DNA from: Streptomyces sp. P3
GTDB lineage: Bacteria; Actinomycetota; Actinomycetes; Streptomycetales; Streptomycetaceae
Direction of reading: 5' to 3'
Length of the DNA: 64,000 nucleotides
NCBI GenBank assembly: GCA_016893485.2
Contig: JAFEKX020000001.1
Coordinates: 4,774,001-4,838,000 of the forward strand
Below are positions 56,803-64,000 of this stretch, piece by piece. The position numbers and the translations under genes are program-made. Position 1 is the first letter of the stretch, and the number at the start of each line of letters is the position of its first letter. The notes below the pieces were generated by a model. That model was not told the origin of the DNA. It saw only the letters and a program-made list of their open reading frames with translations, and ran no database searches.

Positions 56803-58539
56803 ATGGCTCGACACCTCATCACCAGCGCCCTTCCGTACATCAACGGAATCAAGCACCTGGGCAACATGGTGGGGTCCATGCTCCCGGCGGACGTGTACGC
56901 CCGCTACCTCCGCCAGCGCGGCCACGACGTCCTGTACATCTGCGCGACGGACGAGCACGGCACCCCGGCGGAACTGGCCGCGAAGGAGCAGGGCCTCCCC
57001 GTGGCGGAGTTCTGCGCGCAGGCGCACGACGCGCAGAAGAAGGCGGTCTACGACGGCTTCGCGCTGGCCTTCGACTACTTCGGCCGCAGCTCCTCCCCGC
57101 AGAACCGCGAGATCACCCAGCACTTCGCCCGCCGCCTGAACGAGAACGGCTTCATCGAAGAGCGCGCGATCCGCCAGGTGTACTCGCCCACCGACGGCCG
57201 TTTCCTCCCGGACCGCTATGTCGAGGGCACCTGCCCCCACTGCGGCTACGACAAGGCCCGCGGCGACCAGTGCGAGAACTGCACCCGCGTCCTGGACCCG
57301 ACCGACCTGATCAACCCGCGCTCGGCGATCTCCGGCTCGACGGACCTGGAGGTGAGGGAGACCAAGCACCTCTTCCTCCTCCAGTCGAAGCTCCAGCACG
57401 AGGTCGAGGAGTGGGTCGCGGCCCACGAGGAGGAGTGGCCGCAGCTGGCGTCCTCCATCGCCCGCAAGTGGCTCACCGAGGGCCTGCACGACCGCGCGAT
57501 CACCCGCGACCTGGACTGGGGCGTCCCGGTCCCCGCCGACACCTGGCCGGAGCTGGCGGCGGAGGGCAAGGTCTTCTACGTCTGGTTCGACGCCCCGATC
57601 GAGTACATCGGCGCGACGAAGGAGTGGTCGGACGCGGCGCCCGCCGGTGAGACGCGGGACTGGAAGTCCTGGTGGTACGAGAGCGACGCGACCGTCCGCT
57701 ACACGGAGTTCATGGCGAAGGACAACGTCCCGTTCCACACGGTGATGTTCCCGGCCACCGAGCTCGGCATCCGCGAGCCCTGGAAGAAGGTCGACTACGT
57801 CAAGGCCTTCAACTGGCTGACGTACTACGGCGGCAAGTTCTCCACGTCCCAGAAGCGCGGTGTCTTCACCGACCAGGCCCTGGACATCCTCCCGGCGGAC
57901 TACTGGCGCTACTTCCTCATCGCCAACGCCCCCGAGTCCGACGACTCGTCGTTCACCTGGGAGCACTTCACCGCCACGGTGAACAAGGACCTGGCGGACA
58001 CCCTCGGCAACTTCGTCAACCGCGTCCTGTCCTTCTCGAAGAAGCGCTTCGGCGAGGAGGTCCCGGCGGGCGCGGACGCGGGCGAGGCGGAGACGAAGCT
58101 CGGCGAACAGATCGCGGAGCTCCTCGCCGAGTACGAGAACCAGATGGAGGCGCTCCAGTTCCGCAAGGCGGCGGCGGCCCTCCGCGCCCTGTGGTCGGCG
58201 GGCAACTCCTACCTGGAGGAGAAGGCCCCTGGCTGGAGATCAAGACCGACCCGGAGGCCGCGGCCCTCACGCTGCGCACCGCGATGAACCTGATCCACCT
58301 CTACGCGGTCGTCTCGGAACCCTTCATCCCGTCGTCCTCGGCGGCGATGCGCCAGGCGTTCGCCCTGAAGGACACCGCGCCTGATCAACTGCGTGCGACC
58401 TGGGTCTCGCCGGAAGAGGCGAAGTCCCTGAACGCCGTCCCCGCCGGCACCCCCTTCATCGTCCCCCGTCCTCTTCGCCAAGCTCACGGACGAGGACCTG
58501 GAGACGTACAAGGAGCGCTTCGGCGGAGACCAGGGCTGA
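56803..58539 (+). CDS. metG: Methionyl-tRNA synthetase, four-Cys zinc type with KFSTS loop (frameshifted near C-terminus)
   Basis: This class I synthetase has about 579 residues. The HIGH motif is HLGN (GIKHLGNMVGS), and the Met-binding region includes ATDEHGTPAELAAKEQGL. The zinc knuckle is C-x2-C-x9-C-x2-C in CPHCGYDKARGDQCENC. The KMSKS loop reads KFSTS (YYGGKFSTSQKRG), a variant seen in archaeal-like MetRS. The C-terminal helical anticodon domain shifts frame near 58230 (EEKAP then WLEIKTDPEAA) and near 58470 (VLFAKLTDEDLETYKERFGG). It charges tRNA-Met. The start ATG 56803 follows GGGAGCAGCCCC. It is followed 45 bp later by a second, different MetRS. Confidence 0.88.
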
Positions 58540-58584
58540 CCCGGTGGTACAGGGAGCGCGTCGGCAGCGGCCGGGGATGACCCG

Positions 58585-60155
58585 ATGACGTACTACGTCA
58601 CCACCCCCATCTACTACGTCAACGACGCCCCCACCTCGGCCACGCCTACACCACCGTGGCCGCGGACGTCCTCGCCCGCTGGCACCGCCGGCGCGGCGAG
58701 GACGTCTGGTTCCTCACGGGCACGGACGAGCACGGCCAGAAGATCCTGCGCACGGCGGAGGCGCACGGCGTGCCCCCGCAGGAGTGGGCGGACCGCCTGG
58801 TCGAGGAGTCCTGGAAGCCGCTCTGGTCCCATCTCGCCATCTCCAACGACGACTTCATCCGTACGACGGAGCGCCGGCACACGGACCGCGTCCAGGAGTT
58901 CGTGCAGGACCTGCACGACAAGGGCGAGATCTACAAGGGCGGTTACGAAGGCCCGTACTGCGTGTACTGCGAGGAGTACAAACTCCCCGGTGAACTGATC
59001 GCGGCCGAGGACGGCACCCCGCTGTGCGCCATCCACCACCGCCCGGTGGAACTCCTCAAGGAGGAGAACTACTTCTTCCGGCTGAGCGAGTACGGCGACC
59101 GTCTCCTCGCCCACTACGACGCCCACCCCGACTTCATCCAGCCCCCCCGTCCGCCCGCAACGAGGTCGTGAACTTCGTCCGGCAGGGCCTCCAGGACCTC
59201 TCGATCTCCCGCTCGACCTTCGACTGGGGCGTCAAGGTCCCCTGGGACGACGCGCACGTGATCTACGTCTGGGTCGACGCGCTGCTCAACTACGCGACCG
59301 CCGTGGGCTACAACGGGAACCCGGAGAAGTTCGGGGCGACCTCCCCCGCCGACGTCCACCTCGTCGGCAAGGACATCCTCCGCTTCCACGCGGTGATCTG
59401 GCCGGCGATGCTGATGGCCAACGGCCTGCCGCTGCCGGGCCGTGTCGCCGCCAACGGCTGGCTGCTGGTCGGCGGCGAGAAGATGTCCAAGTCGAACCTG
59501 ACCGGCATCAGCCCCGAGACCCTGACCGCGCACTTCGGCGTGGACGCCTACCGCTGGTACTTCCTCCGCGCCATCGCCTTCGGCCAGGACGGTTCCTTCT
59601 CCTGGGAGGACTTCACCGCCCGCTACACCAGCGAACTCGCCAACGGCTACGGCAACTTGGCGTCCCGGGTGACCGCGATGACCGTCCGGTACTTCGACGG
59701 CGTCCTGCCCGCGCCGGGGAGGAGACCGAGCCCGAGCGCTCCCTCAAGTCGGCTCTTCTGAAAGCGACTTCGGAGGCGGACCACCGTATCGGCGACCAAC
59801 TCGACTTCCAGGGCGGCATCCTGGCCGTCTTCGACTTCATCCGCCAGGTCAACGGCTATCTGACCGACCAGGAACCCTGGAAGACCGCCAAGTCCGACTC
59901 CCCGAGGCCCGCGCCCGCCTCGCCACCGTTCTCTACACCGCCGCCGACTCCCTCCGCGCGATCGCCGTCCTCCTCGAACCCGTGATGCCGGAGACCTCGC
60001 GGCGCCTGTGGGACTCCCTCGGCGCCTCGACCTCCCTCGGCCCGTTGCGCGACCAGCGGATCGGGCAGGCCTCGGACTGGCGTCAACTCCCGCCCGGCTC
60101 TCCGGTGTCGAAGGGCGCGGCGCTCTTCCCGCGCCTGGACGACCGTACGGAATGA
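58585..60155 (+). CDS. Second methionyl-tRNA synthetase, KMSKS type (frameshifted)
   Basis: This MetRS of about 525 residues belongs to another subgroup. It starts MTYYVTTPIYYVND and, after a break near 58630, continues HLGHAYTTVAADVLARW (HIGH), LTGTDEHGQKILRTAE, the zinc site (CVYCEEYKL with PLCAIHH) and, beyond a break near 59150, NEVVNFVRQGLQDLSISRST. The canonical loop is GGEKMSKSNLTGI. Two more breaks (near 59718 and 59900) precede the anticodon domain (LDFQGGILAVFDFIRQVNGY, SLRAIAVLLEPVMPETSRRL). This subgroup is also widespread in actinobacteria. Having both adjacent suggests specialisation or inhibitor resistance. Confidence 0.87.
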
Positions 60156-60208
60156 TTCCTGACCGACCCCGTCGCATACAGCTCCACGCGAACCCGTAGG
60201 GTTCCGCC

Positions 60209-60684
60209 ATGGCAGTCCCCGAGGTCATCCCGATCGCCTACGAGCCGAACCAACGCAGCGGTGCCGTCGGCCGCTACGCGGACGGCCAGTTCCTGGCGTC
60301 GGTCACCTACGCGTTTCCCCAAGGCTTCCGTCCCGACGACGGCTGGGAAGAGCAGAAACGTCTCTACACGGTGCTCCACACCTTCGACCCCGCGGGCCGG
60401 TACCGCGACTCGGAGATCTGGTGCGCCGGCACGTGGGCGCAGCAGCAGAGCGCCCCGGACGGCGACGGTTCGGTCCTCTCGCAGGCCCGTATCCACCTGG
60501 CGAAACTGCTCCGCGCCCTCCCCGCCGCAGCTACACCGACATCGCGATCCGGCCCTTCCAACGCACCGTGGACGGCGTCCTGTTCGGCCTCCTGGTCGAG
60601 GAGGACGAGGAGGGCAGCTGGGCGGAGCTGTACCCGGACCGGCACTGTTTCGGCCCGCCGTGGGACGGCACGTACGACAGCTGA
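60209..60684 (+). CDS. Conserved hypothetical protein (frameshifted)
   Basis: This protein of about 159 residues has a beta-rich pattern: VIPIAYEPNQRSGAVGRYAD, FLASVTYAFPQGFRPDDGWE, LYTVLHTFDPAGRYRDSEIW. After a break near 60525 it ends YTDIAIRPFQRTVDGVLFGL, then HCFGPPWDGTYDS. I do not recognise the family; it resembles small DUF proteins found beside tRNA synthetase genes in streptomycetes only by context. ATG 60209 has a weak ribosome site. It is followed by a hairpin terminator. Confidence 0.65.
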
Positions 60685-60699
60685 CCCCGACCCCGGACA

Positions 60700-60746
60700 C
60701 ACCGGCCGGTGCCGAACCGACCGGTGAGCGCCGGTGCCGGCCGGTG
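60700..60746. terminator. Terminator hairpin between convergent genes
   Basis: CACCGGCCGG (60700-60709) and CCGGCCGGTG (60737-60746) form a 10-bp perfect stem. The intervening sequence is also partly self-complementary (ACCGACCGGT region). It lies between the hypothetical gene stop (60684) and the pectate lyase stop (60751), serving both strands. Confidence 0.7.
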
Positions 60747-60750
60747 CCCG

Positions 60751-62100
60751 CTAGGACAGGACGCCGGCGCCGGTCGTGGTCGCGAGTTCCGTCGGCAGGT
60801 TCTTCGCCGACGCCTCCAGACCGGCGGTGAGGGTCGGCGTCCAGTTCACGGTCGTCTTCAGCTTCTTGGAGTGGGCGGCGTTGTAGGCGGCGACGAGGTC
60901 GGTGGCGGTGCCGTTGACGAGGTTGCCGCCACCGGCGATCGACCCGGTGCCGTCCCCGCTGAACAGCTTGCTCGTCTTCTGACTCGCGGGAATCCTCCAG
61001 TAGTTGTCCTCGGCGACGACCTGCGCCTTGGCGCGCGCGCGGACGCTGTACTGGAGGACGTACCCGTGGAGGTCCGTGGTGTCGTAGAAGTTGTTGTAGA
61101 GGTGAATCTGCCCGATCCGGGCCAGCGGCGCCCGCTGCACGATCCCCTTCCACACGTTGTGGTGGATGGAGACGCGCAGCTTGCCGACGCCGTCGGTGTC
61201 GCTGGCGCCGATGAGCATCGTCTTGTCGTGGTTGGTGAACTGGTTGCGCTCGACGGTCACCAGGTCCGAGCCCTTGGTGATGTCGAGGTCGCCGTCATGG
61301 ATCTGGTACTGCCGCCCGTAGTACGTCGGGTCGGCGGAGTCGAGCCCCGGCGCGTCGGTGAACGTGTTGTGATCGGCCCAGACATGCGTGGCCCCGCGCA
61401 GTGTGACGGCGTCGTACTGCGAGTTCCAGTTGCCGCTGTCCCCGTCCGTCGGGTCCCACTGCGGGAAGCAGTCCTGGGTGGCGGCGAACGTCAGGTTCCG
61501 CACGATGACGTTGTCCACGCCCTGAATCCGCAGCATGCCGCCGGTGATCCCGGCGTTCGTACCGGGCACACCCACGACGGTCGTGTTGGCCGGCACCCGG
61601 AAGACGATGTTCTTCCCCTGCCTGGCCTGCGCGGCGGCCCGAGCGGTCTCCTGGGTCCCCGAGGGCAGCTTGGAGGTGCCGTAGGTGGAGGGGGCGAAGG
61701 CCCTGAGATACGCGGCCGGCGAATACCCGGTCCCGGCCGCGTAGTCGGCACAACTCAGCTTCTTCCCCGAGTCATCGGTGTTGGCGTCGATCGTCCCCTT
61801 GACCTTGACGATCCGCGGCGTGGCGTCACTGCCAGACCCCAACGCCTTCACGAGCTGGGCACGGGTGGTGACGGTGAAGGTATGCGCGGCATCGGCCTTC
61901 GCCCCACCGCTCGTCCCGGCCCCGGACGACGCCCAGCCGTCCTTCGCGGCAAGGGTCCGGTGATAGAGATCGACGGACGTACTGGCAGCGTTGGCGTTCA
62001 GGACAAGAAATCCGGCACCGACGCCCGCGGCGACCGCGGCGGCGGTGACGACCATGGAGCGGCGCTTGCGAAGTGAGCGGCGGCGGGAGGGCGTTACCAC
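60751..62100 (-). CDS. Secreted pectate lyase (PL1)
   Basis: This intact 449-residue exported protein has a basic RRRSLRKRR start, a signal helix (VVTAAAVAAGVGAGFLVLNA) and a parallel beta-helix of polysaccharide lyase family 1. Family motifs are visible: VIVRNLTFAATQDCFPQWDP, WNSQYDAVTLRGATHVWADH (calcium-binding), RQYQIHDGDLDITKGSDLVT, RVSIHHNVWKGIVQRAPLAR (catalytic Arg region) and IHLYNNFYDTTDLH. It cleaves polygalacturonate by beta-elimination outside the cell. GTG 62100 follows AAGGACTCCCC. It stands alone, with a terminator after it; the upstream gap (62101-62158) holds its promoter. Confidence 0.9.
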   Translation of the reverse strand: MVTPSRRRSLRKRRSMVVTAAAVAAGVGAGFLVLNANAASTSVDLYHRTLAAKDGWASSGAGTSGGAKADAAHTFTVTTRAQLVKALGSGSDATPRIVKVKGTIDANTDDSGKKLSCADYAAGTGYSPAAYLRAFAPSTYGTSKLPSGTQETARAAAQARQGKNIVFRVPANTTVVGVPGTNAGITGGMLRIQGVDNVIVRNLTFAATQDCFPQWDPTDGDSGNWNSQYDAVTLRGATHVWADHNTFTDAPGLDSADPTYYGRQYQIHDGDLDITKGSDLVTVERNQFTNHDKTMLIGASDTDGVGKLRVSIHHNVWKGIVQRAPLARIGQIHLYNNFYDTTDLHGYVLQYSVRARAKAQVVAEDNYWRIPASQKTSKLFSGDGTGSIAGGGNLVNGTATDLVAAYNAAHSKKLKTTVNWTPTLTAGLEASAKNLPTELATTTGAGVLS

Positions 62101-62158
62101 GGGGAGTCCTTAACTGCTGCGTGCGGCGGGGGTTACGACTCCTCAGTGGCCGTGGGGG

Positions 62159-62331
62159 TCAAGAAGGTTGCCGCCGGTCCGCGAATTTCTTCGCCCACGC
62201 GGTGATGCGTCCGTCAGCGCTTGGATCGGGGAGCGGAACACCGCCGAGTTGATCACCACACGCACAGATCGCTCGAACCGCTCTGCCGTCAGACGCCGGG
62301 CGAGCGGCCCGTCAGGGTTGAGCGGACGCAA
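62159..62331 (-). pseudogene. Short coding-like fragment, unknown
   Basis: A reading frame from a TTG at 62331 gives RPLNPDGPLARRLTAERFER, then SVRVVINSAVFRSPIQALTD. With one base restored near 62195 it ends ITAWAKKFADRRQPS at a TGA at 62159-62161. The composition looks like real protein, perhaps the C-terminal end of a larger lost gene. No ribosome site or family match is seen. It lies in the 258-bp gap between the pectate lyase and the gene at 62359. Confidence 0.35.
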
Positions 62332-62358
62332 GTCGCTCTCGTAGCAGGCCGGCCGTGC

Positions 62359-62742
62359 CTACGCCGCCGAGTCCGCCAGTGCCGGTCGGTCCTCCAGTGC
62401 CGCCCGCGCCGTGGCGACATGCGCGAGCCCCTCCTTCGCCACCCGGGTCGCCTCCGCGTACTCCGCTGCGGTGTGGGCCTCGGCGAGGCGGGTGGTGGCG
62501 GTGCGGTGGCACTCCGCGGCTGCGGTCAGGGCTTGGGTTGCTGGTTCGCCGGCGCCCGACCAGATGCGGGCCTCGGGGACCGAGAGGCTGGCGCCGAGGC
62601 GGAGTACCCAGCCGCTGGCTTCGACCTCGGCGTCCAGGTCGGAGACGTCGGACCGGTTCCGGGCCCGGTGCGAGCGACGCTGCGCGGCGACGGCGAACGT
62701 CGCCCCGGCGATCAACAGCAGTGCGAGCACGACGTATCCCAT
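62359..62742 (-). CDS. Small single-helix membrane protein, coiled-coil
   Basis: This 127-residue protein has an N-terminal membrane helix (MGYVVLALLLIAGATFAVAA), a basic segment (QRRSHRARNRSD) and a helical C-terminus (THTAAEYAEATRVAKEGL-like), likely a coiled coil. ATG 62742 is chosen because GGAGG lies 6 nt upstream, although the frame is open for 40 more codons. The family is not recognised. Probably a cytosolic coiled coil anchored to the membrane. Confidence 0.65.
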   Translation of the reverse strand: MGYVVLALLLIAGATFAVAAQRRSHRARNRSDVSDLDAEVEASGWVLRLGASLSVPEARIWSGAGEPATQALTAAAECHRTATTRLAEAHTAAEYAEATRVAKEGLAHVATARAALEDRPALADSAA

Positions 62743-62904
62743 CGCTACCTCCAGGCCTTCACATGGCACGGGCCCGGCGGTTCCGGCCCCGTACGTCCAT
62801 GACACGCCCTGCCTCTGTGCAGGCACATCGGTATTCCTGTGTGTCCGCTGCGAGGTTTCCATGGTGGGGGAGAGGCGGGGTGGGCGTACGGGGCCTTCGT
62901 TCCG

Positions 62905-63853
62905 TCAGGCCGCCGAGGGTGACGGTGACGTCGACGGGGATGTGCTCGGGCCGCCGGGGCCTCCCGGCCCCCGCCGTCCGAGCCGTCGTGCGTCTCGTCC
63001 GGCGCCACCCCGAGCGTCAGGCGCGCCCGCACGCCCCGGCCGATCCGGTGTCTGTCGTACTGGAGGTACAGGAGGCCGCCCTCGTGGCCGTTCTGGGGGT
63101 AGATGCCGTCCTCGGTGAGGGTCGTGCGGGTCGTGGTGTTGGAGACGTACGGTTCGAGGACCGACGTCGCGAGGACCGACTTCTCGTCGAAGAAGAGCTG
63201 GCCCGTGTGGCAGGTGTGGCCGCCCTCGTAGCCCGCGTCGGTCCAGGTGCCGTCGACGTGGACCTTGACGTGGATGTGCACGCAGCGGCCCTGGTACCAG
63301 CCGGGGAAGACCGTCCTGAAGGTGACGTGGCCGTGGCGGTCGGTGTGCCAGGTGCCGCGCAGGAAGCGGTCGTCGTCGGTGGGTTCCTGGTGGCCTCCGC
63401 CGCCGCCGGGCGGGCCACCCGTGGGGTGCCGGTCTGGGTGCCGGACGGCGGCGGGCCCGTGGGGGCCGGGCCACCGCCGCCGCCCGCCTCGTAGCCGGAG
63501 TAGACGCCGGTCGCGTTGCAGTGCCAGATGTCGACGGCCGCGTTGCGCAGCGGTCTGCACGTGTCGGCGTCGATCACCGTGAGGGCGAGGGTGAGCGGGA
63601 TGCCCTTCTGGTCCTCGGTGACGTCGCGGCGGATCTTGTCCGCATCGATGTAGTACGGGCCCTCGACCAGCTCCGAGGTGAGCTTGTAGCAGGTGTCCGC
63701 CGTCGGGCTCGCGGCCGCCGGGCCGGCCTCCTGCGCGGAGGCGTTCGCCGACAGCACGCCGCCCACGCCCACCGCCGTCACCGCCGCGCCTCCGGCCACC
63801 AGGACCGTACGGCGCGTCAACTGCCCCTTGCCCTCGGGGAGTTCAGAATCCAT
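62905..63853 (-). CDS. Tat-exported intradiol ring-cleavage dioxygenase-like protein (frameshifted)
   Basis: This protein of about 316 residues has a twin-arginine signal (RRTVLVAGGAAVTAVGVGGV) and the intradiol dioxygenase fold. The iron ligands expected by family are visible: Tyr in ELVEGPYYIDADKIRRD, Tyr in NATGVYSGYE, and two His in GWYQGRCVHIHVKVHVDG. Downstream are YEGGHTCHTGQLFFDEKSVL and NGHEGGLLYLQYDRH. A Gly-rich insert follows VYSGYEAG, with a break near 63420. A second break near 62965 leads to a Ser/Pro-rich tail and TGA 62905. Secreted members of this group act on catechols released from lignin or humic matter. The ATG is at 63853. Confidence 0.85.
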
Positions 63854-63947
63854 GGGGGTACTCGGGAATCCGTCATGCCGGGGACGCTAGGGGTGCTCAA
63901 CATGACATGAACATGAGAATGCGCTGTGAATCCTGCGGGCATACGAA

Positions 63948-63981
63948 AGGGGCTCGAAACCGTCGTCGGTTTCGAGCCCCT
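63948..63981. terminator. Intrinsic terminator at right edge
   Basis: A perfect 15-bp stem, AGGGGCTCGAAACCG (63948-63962) and CGGTTTCGAGCCCCT (63967-63981), has a TCGT loop. It lies about 95 bp upstream of the dioxygenase start, so it probably ends a gene that comes from beyond the right edge on the minus strand. The 94 bp between (63854-63947) should hold the dioxygenase promoter. Confidence 0.85.
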
Positions 63982-64000
63982 CGCCTGCCTGGTGTCGCTA

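Noticed and set aside
63948..63981. tRNA fragment at the right edge (GGTTTCGAGCCC looks like a T arm)
   Set aside because: It is a perfect 15-bp hairpin with a 4-nt loop, without acceptor or anticodon arms, so a terminator.

Overview
The window is GC-rich actinobacterial chromosome, almost certainly Streptomyces. The support is family content: MmyB-type HTH regulator, DUF6479 and DUF7144 membrane proteins, an XRE/DUF397 pair, an LAETG sortase substrate, a SpoIIE-type PP2C phosphatase, FUSC, DUF6445, many GTG starts, and the dispersed Streptomyces intergenic repeats. I see no rRNA, tRNA, CRISPR array, phage module, complete insertion sequence or large biosynthetic cluster. It reads as housekeeping plus accessory chromosome. 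About two thirds of the genes are broken by single-base gains or losses, nearly always in runs of C or G. The frames either side join into normal family proteins, so I treat most as sequencing or assembly errors and give one interval per gene with approximate break positions.

Layout. 1-4.1 kb: HTH regulator (cut by the left edge) divergent from an aldo/keto reductase and a zinc alcohol dehydrogenase, then a membrane acyltransferase. 4.3-8.1 kb: secreted RTX-repeat protein, secreted beta-propeller/Ig-like protein, DUF6479 protein. 8.1-15.4 kb (minus): two-component system, DUF7144 protein, large membrane protein, and a translationally coupled permease/small membrane protein/M20 dipeptidase operon. 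15.5-23 kb: ThrE-type exporter, DUF6445, AhpD-like protein, DUF4142, GH13 alpha-glucosidase with a palindromic operator candidate, LAETG surface protein, nucleoside hydrolase. 23.1-24.5 kb: a short ThrRS lacking the editing domains, preceded by a 21-codon leader with three consecutive Thr codons, a GC hairpin and a hairpin that hides the ribosome binding site. 24.5-30.5 kb: DJ-1 protein, RecQ, PNPOx-like protein, F420-reductase-like protein, IMPase-like protein and LysR regulator, with the RecQ-to-LysR part bracketed by inverted copies of a 90-bp repeat.

30.6-38.8 kb: PknH-sensor-like lipoprotein, metal-type permease pair, XRE-TPR regulator, XRE/DUF397 pair, Uma2 nuclease, M20 amidohydrolase. 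38.8-45.7 kb (minus) is the most unusual locus. A degenerate caspase-like protein precedes a single ~980-residue protein that joins EACC1, a caspase-type peptidase, one membrane helix, and an extracellular solute-binding/VWA region. A one-base-coupled solute-binding lipoprotein follows, with no ABC permease, and a SpoIIE-type phosphatase lies just upstream. This resembles a membrane receptor that could pass an outside ligand signal to an inside caspase, in the spirit of actinobacterial EACC1 conflict systems.

45.7-64 kb: NAD(P)-binding reductase, small membrane protein, SH3 protein, a paralogue of the large membrane protein, MocR regulator divergent from an alpha/beta hydrolase, EEP phosphatase-like protein, FUSC protein, VWA protein with a ~300-residue Pro/Val/Ala/Glu repeat, two different MetRS genes in tandem, a pectate lyase and a Tat-exported intradiol dioxygenase.
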